A DNA stretch of 64,000 nt from Owenia fusiformis (taxonomy: Eukaryota; Annelida; Polychaeta; Sabellida; Oweniidae): positions 9,846,989 through 9,910,988 of the forward strand of contig CAIIXF020000006.1 in assembly GCA_903813345.2 (NCBI GenBank). Direction: 5' to 3'. The notes beneath the pieces were generated by a model. It did no database searches, was not told the origin of the DNA, and was given only the letters and a program-made list of their open reading frames with translations. The position numbers were made by a program, and so were the translations under genes. This document shows, one piece after another, positions 1 to 13,400 of this stretch (within the stretch, counting starts at the first letter, position 1; every line of letters starts with the position of its first letter).

Positions 1-2345
1 TGGTATTCATTTACAGAGGATATTGTGTTCAATCCACAGAGAAAAACAAATTTTGATTGTACAATATTTTTGGGGCGAAAATGTAAAACCTGGGTTTTTT
101 CAGTATTGATTTGAATTCGCCAATTATTGCACCATTCATTTAGTTTATCTAACATTGTCTGAAGATCAAACTCATTTGCAGCAATTAAAGCGATGTCATC
201 AGCATATAAGAGTAAACTAATATTTTCATTCAAACCATATTTTACACCAAGCCCTAAATTTTTAATCTCAGTGGCTAAAGAGTTAATATATATTGAAAAA
301 AGACTCGGTGAAATTTTACACCCTTGTTTCACACCCTTTGAAACGGGAAACCAATTTGTTAAAGTACCATTTATTCTCACCGCACATTGCACATTTTCAT
401 AAAGTGAGACTATGGCATGATATATACGACCTTTAATGCCCATTCTATTCAATTTTACAAACAGACATTGTCTGTTAATATTATCAAAGGCTTTAGAAAA
501 ATCTACGAAACAAACAAAAGTTGACAGTTTAGATAATTGTCTGTTATGAACAATAGAATATAATGAGTAAAGATGGTCCTGGCAGCTTCGTTCCTTGCGA
601 AAGCCGTTTTGTTCATCAACAAGTTTACCATTTTTCTCAATCCAGTCAGTCAAGCGTGAGTTTATAATGTCGCAATAAACCTTACAAGGTATCGAGATCA
701 AGGTTATTCCGCGGCTATTTAAAGGAACTCGACGATCTTTGTTACCAGATTTTGGAATTGGGTTAATTATCCCCATGTTCCATTGTTCTGGAACAATGGA
801 GTGAGTGAATGAGTATGCGATAATCAAATGAAGTAATGTCATACACGCCCGGTTTTTTATAACCTCAGCAGGTATTCGATCAAAACCAGCGGCTTTTCTC
901 AGTTTAGCATTTTTTATGCTTGACATGACCTCCTGTAAAGAAATATCTTTGTTTAAATCAGGGTTTACGTCCTTGGACTCATCGGTATTCATTGAGTTGT
1001 ACTCAGTTTGAAGAGAGTGAAAAAACTCAGAGTTGTAATTGGGATTATCTTTTTGATTGTACAGTTTCTGAAACTCTACTTCCCATTGGTTCAAAATTGT
1101 GTTTTTATCGGTTGACATTTGACCATCACTGTCGATAACCTGCATAGGAATACTGTTTTGCCTATTTTCAGATATGCCTATTTTACCAATTTGTTTCCAG
1201 AAAGACTTTTGATCGTATTTATCATTACACATGTTCATTAATTCCATTTCTTCCTTACGTTGATAATTACGTTTATATTTTCTATTTAAACGATCAAAAT
1301 ACCTTCTATCTTGACAATATGTGGCTTTCAAGGCACGTTTTTGATATACTCCATGTTTACATTTTATATAGGCTTTTTCAGATTTACACACCTGTTCCCA
1401 TGCATTATCCAATTCCTTGCACCAATATGCCTTATACATAGATTTTTTACGTTTGTTTTGACATGTGTGTTTAGATTTTGCAGGAAGATTTTTATCCATT
1501 TCTTTAAGTACAAGATTTTCAAAAATACAATATGCATTATTCACATCATTTGATACATTGAGTGCGTTTTCAATAGATAGTATTGCATCATTTAAAATAT
1601 CATTAAAAGCATCATTTTCCATGAAATTATTTGGAACATTCCGTACATCATACCTTTTCTTAGCATCATCAAAGTGATTGTCATTTTCATATGTATATGC
1701 ATCAGAAACATTACTCACATGGTTTAAAGATAATTCACACAAAAGAACTGAATGATCAGGTTGCTTATCTGGAATGCGCAAATTGAATTTATTTATAATA
1801 TCACTTATGGTTAAGACAGTGAAATCTTGCCATAAATCCAATTGCTCATGAGGTACAATTATATAGTCTATAACTGACTTTCCTCTCATTGCATCAATAA
1901 AAGTAAAATTATTTGAATTACCTTTCCGACCATTCAACATTACAAAATTTGAATCAATTAAAAATTCTGTAAGCAATACACCATACGAGTTTTCGCCATA
2001 ACCAAGGATGTTTCTCGGTGGGACTTCATCCACACCGGCTATGTAATCAAATACATCACCACATCTTGAATTGAAATCACCACATATTACAGTGAAACCA
2101 ATATTTTGATAAATGTAGATTTTATTTAACAAATTATTATAAAAATCCTCTCCATCAATAGAACGTGTAGAGTCTTTGGGAGGCAAATAGCAACTACATA
2201 AACATATCACTGTATCTGATGTTTTGCATGAAAGCTTCATCCACAAAATTCCTTCAGACTCATCATCTAAAAGTTCAATGTTAAATATGTTAAACACTCG
2301 TTCATGGATTAAGACACCTACTCCCCCTGAATTATAAGGCAACAA
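1..2345 (-). mobile_element. LINE (non-LTR retrotransposon), endonuclease-reverse transcriptase ORF, 5'-truncated
   Basis: The minus strand carries one long reading frame that enters at about 2345 and is still open at the left edge, so the 3' end lies outside the window. Near 2080 it encodes GDFNSRCGD, the conserved core of the APE-type endonuclease. The reverse transcriptase follows with FVDFSKAFDN near 490, GVKQGCKISPSLF near 310 and the catalytic LLYADDIAL near 200. The N-terminal part of the endonuclease is missing, which fits the 5' truncation usual for LINE insertions. I found no stop or frameshift in the stretches I translated, so the copy may be young. I cannot assign the clade. It probably lies in an upstream intron of the C3G gene, in opposite orientation. 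Confidence 0.9.
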
Positions 2346-3924
2346 TGAAAGATATTTGGTGGAGGAGTATGATCAAGTTTAATGTCTGGAACTAGGAATA
2401 TTGTGCCGTCACATCATCTATTTAAGCTGAATTGGAGTCCACTTGGTGTAAAATATATCATATTCATGTTTGTCTGTTTTGTGAAGAGAATCAGATAGTT
2501 CAATTGGAATAATTTATGAAAAATTGAGATTTTTATCTAGTTATCAACTTGTGTGTTTCATTAGCTTGTCTTATAAGCACTCATGAATCCCTGTCATTCA
2601 TTATTGGACAATAATTTAAATTTTTGAATCATTATTCCTTTATTTATCGTCTATTTTGTTTCATCATTTAGGCCCAATGATCATCTGGATTGAATATGAA
2701 CCCCATAAAATTTGAAATGCAACCATTGACCACATTTACAAAAAAGATAAAACACCTCATTATATTCCTCTATGAATTTTAAAGATCTGCTAAATACTGG
2801 CACTTCTATATACTTTAGATTGTTACATCCGTGCCTGTTTGTTTCTTTCCTTGCTTGTTCCACATTCCTAGTCCTTCCTGGTTCAAAGTTGACACTGGCA
2901 TTTAATAAATGCATGTGTTAAGTCCTCCTGAAATAAATAGTCATTTACAACAGTAAAACCTGTGTACAATGAACACCCGTGGAGCAACAAAAAATGTGTT
3001 CACTGAAGGTAGGTGTTCACAGCAGATAAGTAATTTTATACAGAAGCCAGTGTGCTGAGAAGGGGTGTTCATTAGACACAGGCGTCGGTAGATAAATGTG
3101 TTCACTAAGACAGGTTTAACTGTATATATTTTATAAAGGGGAGTCCAGTTCATGTAGCTATCTATCAATGGCTTCATACAAATGTAAAACTTCAATTTCT
3201 GAGATGATTGGGAACATGATTGGTGATCTTAGTAATGGAGGTTTGATCATCATGTATTCCCATTGCTTTCATAAACCTAACAAAATATGTACTCCACTTC
3301 ACATTTCCCAACTTATCAAATCAAATATGTTTTTAATAGAATTATGAGTTAGGCTGACATTACATATGTTCATTTCATGTTTTTCTGTTGTTTTTAATGA
3401 GTTTTTACAACTCTAATTCACTTAGAATAAATGATTAACAGATAAATAAACAAACACATATTCAAGGGTTTCTATCAATTATTTGCCCATGAATACAAAA
3501 TGGAACAACAATTTGTCAGAAAATGAAATGGAAAATGTCTGCTAAGTCAATCAAACTGAAAATGAACTTCCATTAGAGACAATGAATTATGTTGCCTTGA
3601 TTGAGTACATTTTACAAAACTAATTTAAGTAGAGGGAGTTTTACCAGCTTTATTAAAGTAGAGAAAGCAAATGTAAAGTGTTTTTTATTACATCAAATTC
3701 ATTGCAATATATGCAAATAGAATATTTCGACATGGTCCTTTGAAATTACAGTACTCTCTTATTTCCCAAAATGTTTTTTTTAAATGTTTTTTCTTTGTTA
3801 CAGCCAAACCTCATATACATGTACAGCCCAATTTTAGTCTTTTAATAATTATGCCAAACTTGCGAACATTGGTATCCCGTACCAGTTTCTTCTTTCTCAA
3901 TGAAATCTCTGTTGCAAGATTTAC
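2346..3924 (+). other. Presumed C3G intron, no exon recognised
   Basis: This AT-rich stretch lies between the LINE and the 23-bp array. Human C3G has several hundred residues upstream of the first exon seen here, so at least one earlier exon must exist. I could not find a matching coding segment with splice sites in this interval, and it is more likely left of the window. The only structure noted is the small inverted-repeat element at 2950-3123. Confidence 0.5.
2950..3123. mobile_element. Small inverted-repeat element with ACAGT-AAACCTGT termini
   Basis: The left end reads ACAGTAAAACCTGT and the right end is its near-reverse complement ACAGGTTTAACTGT. The inside repeats the word GTGTTC several times. 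Related sequence starts at about 4898 (ACAGTAAAACCTG followed by GTGTTCCA words). Another copy ends near 10211, in reverse orientation, after GTGTTCCA words from about 10065. Three copies in introns of one gene point to a dispersed MITE family. Confidence 0.55.
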
Positions 3925-4444
3925 TTCAATGTATTTCAACCCTCCACTTCAATGTATTTCAACCCTTTACTTCAATGTATTTCAGCCCTTTACTTCAATG
4001 TATTTCAGCCCTTTACTTCAATGTATTTCAGCCCTTTACTTCAATGTATTTCAACCATTTATTTCTATGTATTTCAACCCTTTATTCTATGTATTTCAAC
4101 CCTTCATTTCTATGTATTTCAGCCATTTACTTGAATGTATTTCAACCCTTTATTTCCATGTATTTCAACCCTTTACTTTAATGTATTTCAACCCTTCATT
4201 TCCATGTATTTCAGCCCTTTACTTTAATGTATTTCAACCCTTTATTTCCATGTATTTCAACCTTTTACTTTAATGTATTTCAACCCTTTATTTCCATGTA
4301 TTTCAGCCCTTTACTTTAATGTATTTCAACCCTTTACTTCAATGTATTTCAGCCCTTTACTTCAATGTATTTCAACCCTTTACTTCAATGTATTTCAGCC
4401 CTTTACTTCAATGTATTTCAACCCTTTACTTCAATGTATTTCAG
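3925..4444 (+). repeat. 23-bp minisatellite running into a 3' splice site
   Basis: About 22 copies of a 23-bp unit, roughly TTCAATGTATTTCARCCCTTTA, stand head to tail. Because 23 is not a multiple of 3, long open frames appear in all three plus frames, but they are a by-product of the repeat. About eight units carry TTTCAG instead of TTTCAA. The final unit ends in TTTCAG at 4439-4444, and the C3G exon begins at the next base. The repeat thus supplies the acceptor AG and its pyrimidine-rich context. Confidence 0.9.
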
Positions 4445-7400
4445 TTCTGTGATTATCTCATGCAGCAACCACATCAACCAGACTGTAGCAGACCTGATCA
4501 AGTGGGTAGATGGGATCATGGTGAAGGGAGAAGAGGCAATAAGTAAACAAGAGGCCATACAGATCATTCAAGCAGTCAAAACTGCAGTCAAGGTAGGGAA
4601 CACTTGAAATTCATGTATCTCATATATCCATCGCTGCATACAAACCTGAAAGAATGCTCAGATGTGAGCTTATTGTAAGTCAGCTCAGTTACAAACTTGA
4701 CAAAAACCAAATGGTTGCTCTGGTTTATTATTCAGGACTATATCCAAAATAAATGATTTTTTAAGGAATTGAGAGTTTGTATTTATCTCCTCAAAATGAG
4801 CTCCATTAGATAAGACTTTGTTCATTTAGCCTCAACCAATAAGACTGCCTGGTGTCACCTTATATACAGATACATCAATTATGTCATGTCCATGTACAGT
4901 AAAACCTGAGCATATGAACACCCTTTCTACTGGCTGAAAGTGTTCCATATAGATGGTTGTTCCATACAGCTATGTGTTCCATTGGACAGGTTGTAATATA
5001 ACATTTTACACATACTTGCAGGATCTAGTCACATTGTCCAAGGACAAACTCCAGGGAGGAGGGGGTAACTACAGCACACTGCAACCCAAGTCCCCAACTA
5101 AAGCTTCAGTAAAGGATAGGTAGGTCTCTTATAATATTGCCCATTGTTACTGAGCCTATATCTGCTACCCCCATGTCATATGGGGATGGGATTTACCAGG
5201 CAAATGTGCTCCTACAATAATAATCAGCATTCTGTTATACCCCCTCCATTATTTTAACATCCATAAGTTTTCATTGGGAAGCGTATCAATGGCTGTCAAT
5301 ACTTGAATCTTAATTTTGTTTTGTTCCTTAATTACATTAATTCAGAATTTATGTTATATATTTCAGCTCAAAGCGTAACTCTCTCCCAGACATCCCATTA
5401 AGTCCAAGGGAGGAACAGATTCTACAAGACACCAAGTTCCCATGTGTCAATGATAACTCTGATGAACCTCCTCCTAAACCACCACTTCCAAAAAATTGGG
5501 AGTCACCGACCATTAAGCGAAGGTTTGTACTTATTTATAGCTACATATATCTGCTGCTTTGCAATGATTTACAAACTATTGTACTACTAACATAGAAATG
5601 TCAAAATTAATTATGGACACACCTGTATGTCACATAATCATTTAGAATATTTTGACATTTGTGTTTCACTAGTTTTAATTGCTATGTTTTTAATGAGGTG
5701 TTAAAACTGAATTTTGTCTCTTTCTCCAGCTCTTTCATTTATCCAAATATTCCATGATCGAGTGTGAATCATTATTATTTTAAATGCATATTATTATGAA
5801 CTTTTCAAGGATTTTGGTACATCATGTCAAACACATCTAATGCAAGTTTGATCTTGTACTTGCAGTAACCCAGTTGTTTCAATAGATGGCGTGCCTCCTC
5901 CATTGCCAGTGAAAACTCGGGGTAGCTCAATGGGCCGTGATGTTGAATCGCCAGATAGAATATTCGACATGTTGCGTCCTGGCTTTTCTGGGGGTAAAGA
6001 CAGTCAGAGTAGTGGGGATAAATCACCAGTAAAATCCCCTAGCGGTTCCAACACCACCTCCAGTCCCCAAAAACAGGATGTCTATGATATGCTTCACCCA
6101 GGGTTCTTGGGAAATAAAAATGGAGGTAGTCCTAACACATGTAGGAGCCTCTCCCCAGTGACAATGCGGAGTGCATCCCCTGGGAGCAGCGTGGGGTCAA
6201 GTCTGGCCCCCTCCCAAGAAGATCTCCTTGGTGATCAGAACTCTAGCTTTGAGACAAGATTGTCTATGTATGATAATCAACTTGGATTGACGCCCACTTC
6301 AAAATTCCCCGTAACTGGATTTGAGGATTTAAATGAACGTTTTAATGCCATGACGTCAAGTCTGTCTTTAGAGCCGCCATCATTGCCCATGAAGCAAGCT
6401 AGCATTATAGATAGGTTCTCAGCATATGATAACTTAAGCAAGCCAGGATCCCAGATGCAAACTCTCTCATCGAAAATGATGAATAACTCACTAAAGTCCA
6501 ATATAATGAATTGTGGATTGTCATCAAATATGATGACTGGTTCTCAGTCTAAGACAATGAGTCAGTCTTCCAGTCAACAATATTTTTCATCCTCCTCTTC
6601 TTCATATTCTTCCTCGTCATCCCAGTCTTTCCAAAAATCTATGCAGTCTTCATCATCCAGCGAGACTCGTGGTTTTTCTGGGACATCAAATGGTGGGGGT
6701 TTCGGGGAAACTGTTGTCCAGGAGCATCAGCATCAAAGTGCAGTAGAAACCAAGCATGTAGTCGATGATGGCACGGGGTCGCCACAAACAGTCCATATGT
6801 CGCAAATGAAAAATGCAACTGCTGGGAAGAGCACGTCTCATAATGCAGGCCCTGACAACCCTAATAATTACAAACTTGATGAGGTAACTAGTGCTGCACA
6901 TTCTAAGTCAATGACGATGCAAAACGATGGCACTGGTACCCCACCCAAGTATCACGTTGAGGAGCTTAAAAATGTCAAACAGGGTAAATGTTTGACAGGA
7001 TATAAAGATGGCGATTTGTCTCAACCAATCAAAATGGCTGCTGTGCAGAGTGACACTGCTGGGAGGAGCATGTTAATTGACCAATCAGATCGCAATGCAG
7101 CACCAACATACCATATAAATGAAATGAGAAACACGACAGAAGGAAAGGGTATTATGGGCATTAAAGATGGTTCACCTCTGAAGATAGCGGAAGTGGCTTC
7201 CTCTACTGTACAAAGGGGTGCCACAGTCAACCCAAATGGCCAGGTAATTATGATAATGAATTGTAAAAGAAAAGAAAAGATAGATATAAATATGAAAAAT
7301 AAAAGGCCAAAAAAGGAAGGACCAAAGTGGTTGAAATGTGCAAATTTTAAGAGTATAAGAAAACAAAGTAAAATCCCAGCATCCCATACAATGAATATTT

Positions 7401-10400
7401 TACAAAATATTTTATGATTGTATCTGTGCCCTTAGTGTGTCACAACTTAAGCTAGAGAGTCACTAAGGGGCCACTAAGGTTTGGACTAAAACATGTCATA
7501 AATCACCAATTATCAGTGTATAAAAACAATGTAATATTTTTTTTTGTAAAATGCACAAAATATTTTCATATTTTTAGGCATATGGAGACCCTGTTAGCAT
7601 TTGTTGGTATTCACAAATACATGTTGGTGTTCGGCATCTGTAACAAATGGCAGGTGGTGTCATTTTCCATGTTAAAGCCTTGTTCACACTTTGAATGAAC
7701 TGTCCACATTATTTCCTGACTTTATAGGTGAATATGAGACAGACTCAGTCTCAGCAGCAACAAGGGAAGAAACAGATAGGAGGCCTCTCTGGCTCAGTAG
7801 AGACATTTTCAAGTGGGAGCTCAGACACTACAAGTGGTGTGTTCTCTAGTATGGAGAGTTTACCTAAGATGCCACCTCCCCTGCCCATCAAGTCAAAACC
7901 AAGTAAGTAAAATTACACCAGCTAATGTATATTGGGGCTTGGTTAAAAGTCTTGTTGTCTATTGAATTGAGAGTGTACCTCCCTACACCATTACATGTAT
8001 GTCAAAAAAAAGTTTTTTGAGGACTTAAATACATTGATAGTTCCCCAGCAAAGTAATGAACGTTGTTATGGAGATAAAAATCCATAAGTTTTGCTGGTGT
8101 CCATCAGTTTTTCTTAAATTCCGGAGTTTTTTTAAATGTTATGAATTTTGTCATTTTTTATTGACGTATTCAGCACTATTATGTTTTACTTCAAAATAAG
8201 GTGCTAAAAATTATTTCCTTGCATACTTTCAATGTTGATTTGAAATATTTGATTTTGTGATTTCAGTTCATGCCTACATGGGGTTGTTTCAAATCGGCCA
8301 TCAGGATTGGACGCCTCCAAGTGTGCAGGACTTCCATCGCAACAGCATGCGGTCTGTCAACTTCTACCAGACAAACTTTGAGCGTCACAATATGGCACTG
8401 TTCAACCCTATGGCCCGCTCAAACACAATCTCGATCATGTCTAACATCTCCGGGTCTACGGGATCAGATGTTTTCTCACTTGGGGGCCTAAGCAGCTCAA
8501 GTTCTTATTATGACAACATCAATCAGACTCCATCACCTAGGTTACCACCGAAGAAAAATCGGGTAAGTTCTCAATTTGTTCACATTTTCATTTGAGTTTG
8601 TTTCCTCAAAAAGTGTCTTGTGTCGTCCTTAATTATCATGATTCAAAAACCCAGAATAATTACATGTGATGGCCTTCTATTGTATGGTAGAAAAGAAATC
8701 ATGCAGGCATAATGCATAACATTTCATTTTTTTGTCTCAAATTAATTTGTAGTATGAAATATATTTTTCAAGTTCAAAAAATCATAATTTTTGTCCACAG
8801 ACAAGTGAGCTGACGACATCATCAGGACGCAACAGTGCTGCAGAGTCTGTCAACTCTGAGCCGAGCAATTTGGGAATACCCCGTTACCCTGCCCTGACTG
8901 CCCCACCCAGGAGTGAGAGGTAACTACAGTTTCATCCATTTTCACTTAAGCGTCAGGAAAAAAAAAGAATAAAATAAAAAGCATATCAATATTACAAATC
9001 TCATTTTATTAGAGATGTCTGCTTCTCTAACTTTGACAATGAAGTATATGTGTCTTGATTTAATAGAACTGCACACATAGTCGTAAAGTTCCAATACATG
9101 TAGATAAGAGTTAGAAAAACTTATCATTAAGATACAAGTAGAGGTCACCAATGACTTGCCAGAATCTCTAACAGTAAATCCTGTTATGAACAGATGATAA
9201 CACATAGTGCATACTTAAAAAGATACATGATCCACTAATTCACTTCATCAAATGGATAATTTCCTGTATATTATCATACTTTATTGCACACAATAAAACA
9301 TGATGAATAAAAATTCAAACATTTTTTTACAGTGAGCCTAGAAAGTTGAAGTATTCTGAGGAGGAAGAGAAAGTGGTTGATACAGACTCTGATTTTAGTG
9401 AGCCATCCTTCCTTGATGAGCCTGATGTTTCTGATATGCTTATAAGGAAAGCAGAGGTAACATTTGAAAATAATATTGAAGATAGAATTAAATGCATGTT
9501 CAAGACAATAAACCCATATGATACTATGTAATACTATGTGAACAAATACCAATACAATACAATATAAAATAAAATTTACAATTCAATAGAGTGTTAATAT
9601 ATACAAATTATAACTATAACACATACAATGGAATAAGTAGAATACAATACAAAATCCAATCCAATACAATACAACACAACACAACACAACACAACACAAT
9701 ACAATACAAAATACAATACAATACCATACAATACAATACAATACAATACAAAACAAAACAAAACAAAAAAGTATATAATACACTTGAATCCAATACAATG
9801 CATCAAATAACTAAATTATATGAAATTCTTTTTTTGATGTGATTATGCAGAAAAATGCAGCGAACATTCCAGAAAAGATGGCATAGTACACCACCTCTTT
9901 CGTTAACTGTTAAACACTATATGGAAAATATACACAAACATATCAAATCTTTAAGAATCAATTCAGTTCTATTTACGTGATCATAATATTGATTCACTGG
10001 GTAACTGAATATCAGAGTGGTACTAAAAAAGTAATAATGCTAAATTTGGAAGAAATAGGATGGAATGAATCAATTTGGAACACCTTTGGTACCTCTAAAA
10101 AGTGTTCCACTTGGGAGATGTTCCACCAATAGAGATTCATTTAACATTAAGTCAATTGGTCGGAAGTGTTCCACCCCTAGAGGTGTTCCACTTTATAGGT
10201 TTCACTGTACATTTATGATAATATTTCAGGCTGACAAGACTGATAACGCATCAGACATCAAAGGAGGAATGCTAGATGCCCTTGTGGTTCATGCAACAGC
10301 AGCCACCAAACATGGTAAGGAGTTTGAAACATGGATATGGGAATTGGGAAGGGCTCTAACACTAGAGCTTATGGTTTTACACTTCACTGACTGTGTATCA

Positions 10401-13400
10401 ATGACATAAAAGTATAGGGGTCTTTTAATAGTACTAATGCTAATAGGGTGAATCATGGAAGTGATAATATATTGTTACATCAGAAATGAATGGTTACTCT
10501 TTTATTATTGCAATCAAGTAATGACATTTCGTCATGGTGATGCTGTGTTTGATTTTTTTGAGGGAGTTTGTAGAGTGTGCTTTTATACTACTGGCACAAT
10601 GCTGAAAGGACTGAAGATCTCTTTTGGAATATTCTTGATAAACATACATGCTTGAGTTGCTTTGATTAACTTTCATGAATAATATCATGTTTTAAGGTGA
10701 AATTATTGGTCAGTAATACAATATGTTAATCTTTTCTTATGTACCTGTTATTCAAGAATGATCGCTAAATATGCTAGGAAATTAGTTAAGCAGATTATGA
10801 TTACATAACATTTCTACACCCACTCTTGAAAATATGTCCAATTATGTAATTGTTACATGTTCACCAGGAGCCATTTCTTGGCACTATGCTTTGGACTGTT
10901 CACAAACTCATTAATTCACAGATAAACCCTCCTCCTGGAGATAAAAATATTCACTTAATTTTATAAAACCTTCCAAATCCAACTTTGTGGTAGGTTATTG
11001 ATAAAATAGATAAAAATAAACGTTAGTTATCACTAATTTTATTTCTTCTGCAGATTTTATGTACCAAGAAGCGTTCTTGACGACATATCGCACAATGTTG
11101 ACCCCCAAGGAATTGATTGATAAGATCATGTATCGCTACAATAAGTTCAACCCGCATAGTGATGATCGCAAGAAGCGGCTGGCCAGGAATGCATTCTCAT
11201 TGTTAGTGAGAGTTGTCGATGAACTATGGTAAGTTAAATTGTTGGATACATTCATTGTTTAATGATTCCTATTAAAAACTGGAATTGAGAAAATACACTC
11301 TAATTCCTAACAAACATCCTACATGGAAAAATGACTGACACCATCTCTAGCTGTGTTTAGATTGATAAAAAAATGAACTTTAAAATACAAAACACACCTT
11401 CCTAAAATATTGAGCAAAAATATAAAAGCTTTTATGTATAAAATACTGTGTATAGCCTCTGCACAAGAAAACTATTTTTTTCATATGATAATCTGTAATT
11501 TTATTTCATTTACAGTTGCGAACTAGACAATGTGATAGTGAATACACTTCTTGGGATAGTTTATGATTTTGTGTGTAGTGGGGAGTTGATGCTTGCACGT
11601 ATTCTACGCAAGAAAGCGCTGGAGAAGTTGGAGCTGAAGAGACTGATGATGACCAATATTTCTAGCACTGTCCTCTCTTCTAGACCTGCTACCACTAAGT
11701 ATGAATCATAATTTTGTTATTGAGATAATTATATATATCATATATCATATATGAAATCTACATGTAAATTTAAATTACATCTAGAAATGTGGTTTTAAAA
11801 AGTGTTTATGTTGAAAATGTGACTTCTTGGTCGAAGAGATTCCCCATAGACCCCATGTTAGAAAATCACTAAAAGTGAAATATCTTTTCTTGTATTGGAC
11901 AGATAATATTTTATTTTACTAGACATATATTTATTTGTATAACTATCAGATAAAAAAGGGTAATATGAATATTAAACCACTGAAACTGATGAATGTTGAA
12001 GCTTAAGGGAACTTTCTAATACCCTGCCATGTTATCTCCCCAAAATTAGCTACCTGGTTGTGAAACTGGTAACTACCTGCTCGCATCTGGGTTATCGAAA
12101 AAAATTATTCTGAGCCATTTGTTAAGAGCTGCATTATCTCTACTTTGCTTCAGGGAGTTAAAAGTGACTGATTTCAAGGCCCATGAAATAGCTGAGCAGA
12201 TGACACTCTTAGATGCAGAACTCTTCCAGAAAATAGAGGTAAGAGCTATAAATACATGCATTAATATTAAAAAGTATTTTACCTATATTTGTCTCAGATG
12301 GTGGGCCTATGGAATCACCCAGTCCTTTATCTGTCTTCTTCTTTCTGCCCTGTTGTCTGTACTTCCATCTGTATAATATGCTGTCATGAAAGACGCTTTA
12401 TTTTTATTTGTTATATTTGATTATGTTGGAACTCCAGTAGTAAACAATATGGATCATAATGTGTGTTATGATTATACAATCTATTTCAATGTTTCGTTTT
12501 AGATCCCAGAGGTGCTTCTCTGGGCCCAAGAGCAGTCTGAAGAACTGAGTCCCAACCTTACAATGTTTACAGAACACTTCAACAAGATGTCATACTGGTA
12601 AGAATTTCATACATAAATGCACTTTGTATGTACGAGGGGTGATCCAAAAGTCTTGGACGCCCCGGTCTAACTTTGCTATTTTCTAATATAATTACATGAA
12701 ACTTTCAGATATTAAAGATCAACATCTAAACAACTTCATGTATAAGTTTCAACAGAAAATAATATATTTTAGCTACTTTTCTAAATATCTTTTAATACCG
12801 GGTCCCTGCCACCCGGAACGGTATTTAGTTATAGCAAATCACGTCACAACTGTTATAGTATGGCAAATACTTTAGTTGCAGGTTCACAACCTAAACCAGT
12901 CATGATATGAGAGAATTTTCGATTTTCAATCTGAGTGTCATCTGCCATTATCATTTTCACATATTAAGACCTACTTTTCAACACATTTTTCACGATTTTG
13001 AACACATTTTCATACAGCTTTACCAATGAATGAAAGACATTTATGACACCACCATATCTTATGTGATACAAACGCTGCTGGAGTGCTACTCTCAACCTCA
13101 TCCAATGAGTAAAAAACATTTTTTCAACTCTCTTTTCAACTTGGAGAAAAGGAGGAAAATTACACGGAGCCATACATAGACTGTATCGTGCATATGGTAG
13201 CTGCTCAAGGTCAATAATAGTGAAAATGTGTTGTAGTATTCTTTGTTCCACTTTGATTTCTTTCATGTTCTGCATTTCAGCAGCCATCTTGGAGCAAAAA
13301 TGATACCAGAATGAGGGTTGCTTGTCTGATGGCATTTTCTGAGAATTTGACATGTACGGCCATTGTCATATGTGACATTATAATTCAAACACAATTAATT

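Noticed and set aside
3740-4273. 177-residue plus-strand frame of Phe/Tyr/Pro-rich repeats
   Set aside because: It is produced by the 23-bp array, open in all three frames, and lies directly before a splice acceptor.
4466-4592. Alternative C3G exon start at the CAG ending at 4465
   Set aside because: The start at 4445 adds SVIISCS, which aligns with the human SALSSCYS stretch just upstream, so the earlier acceptor is preferred.
7244-7417. Extension of C3G exon 4 to the stop at 7417
   Set aside because: The sequence turns Lys-rich and AT-rich after CAG/GTAATT, and exon 5 at 7728 continues the frame in phase 0 with conserved PPLPIK.
9583-9842. Overlapping frames on both strands in the AATAC/AACAC repeat
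   Set aside because: Pure simple repeat; the residues reflect composition only.
12964-13353. 129-residue minus-strand frame inside the TTAA element
   Set aside because: No transposase motif and no recognisable domain. Length is compatible with chance in AT-rich DNA.
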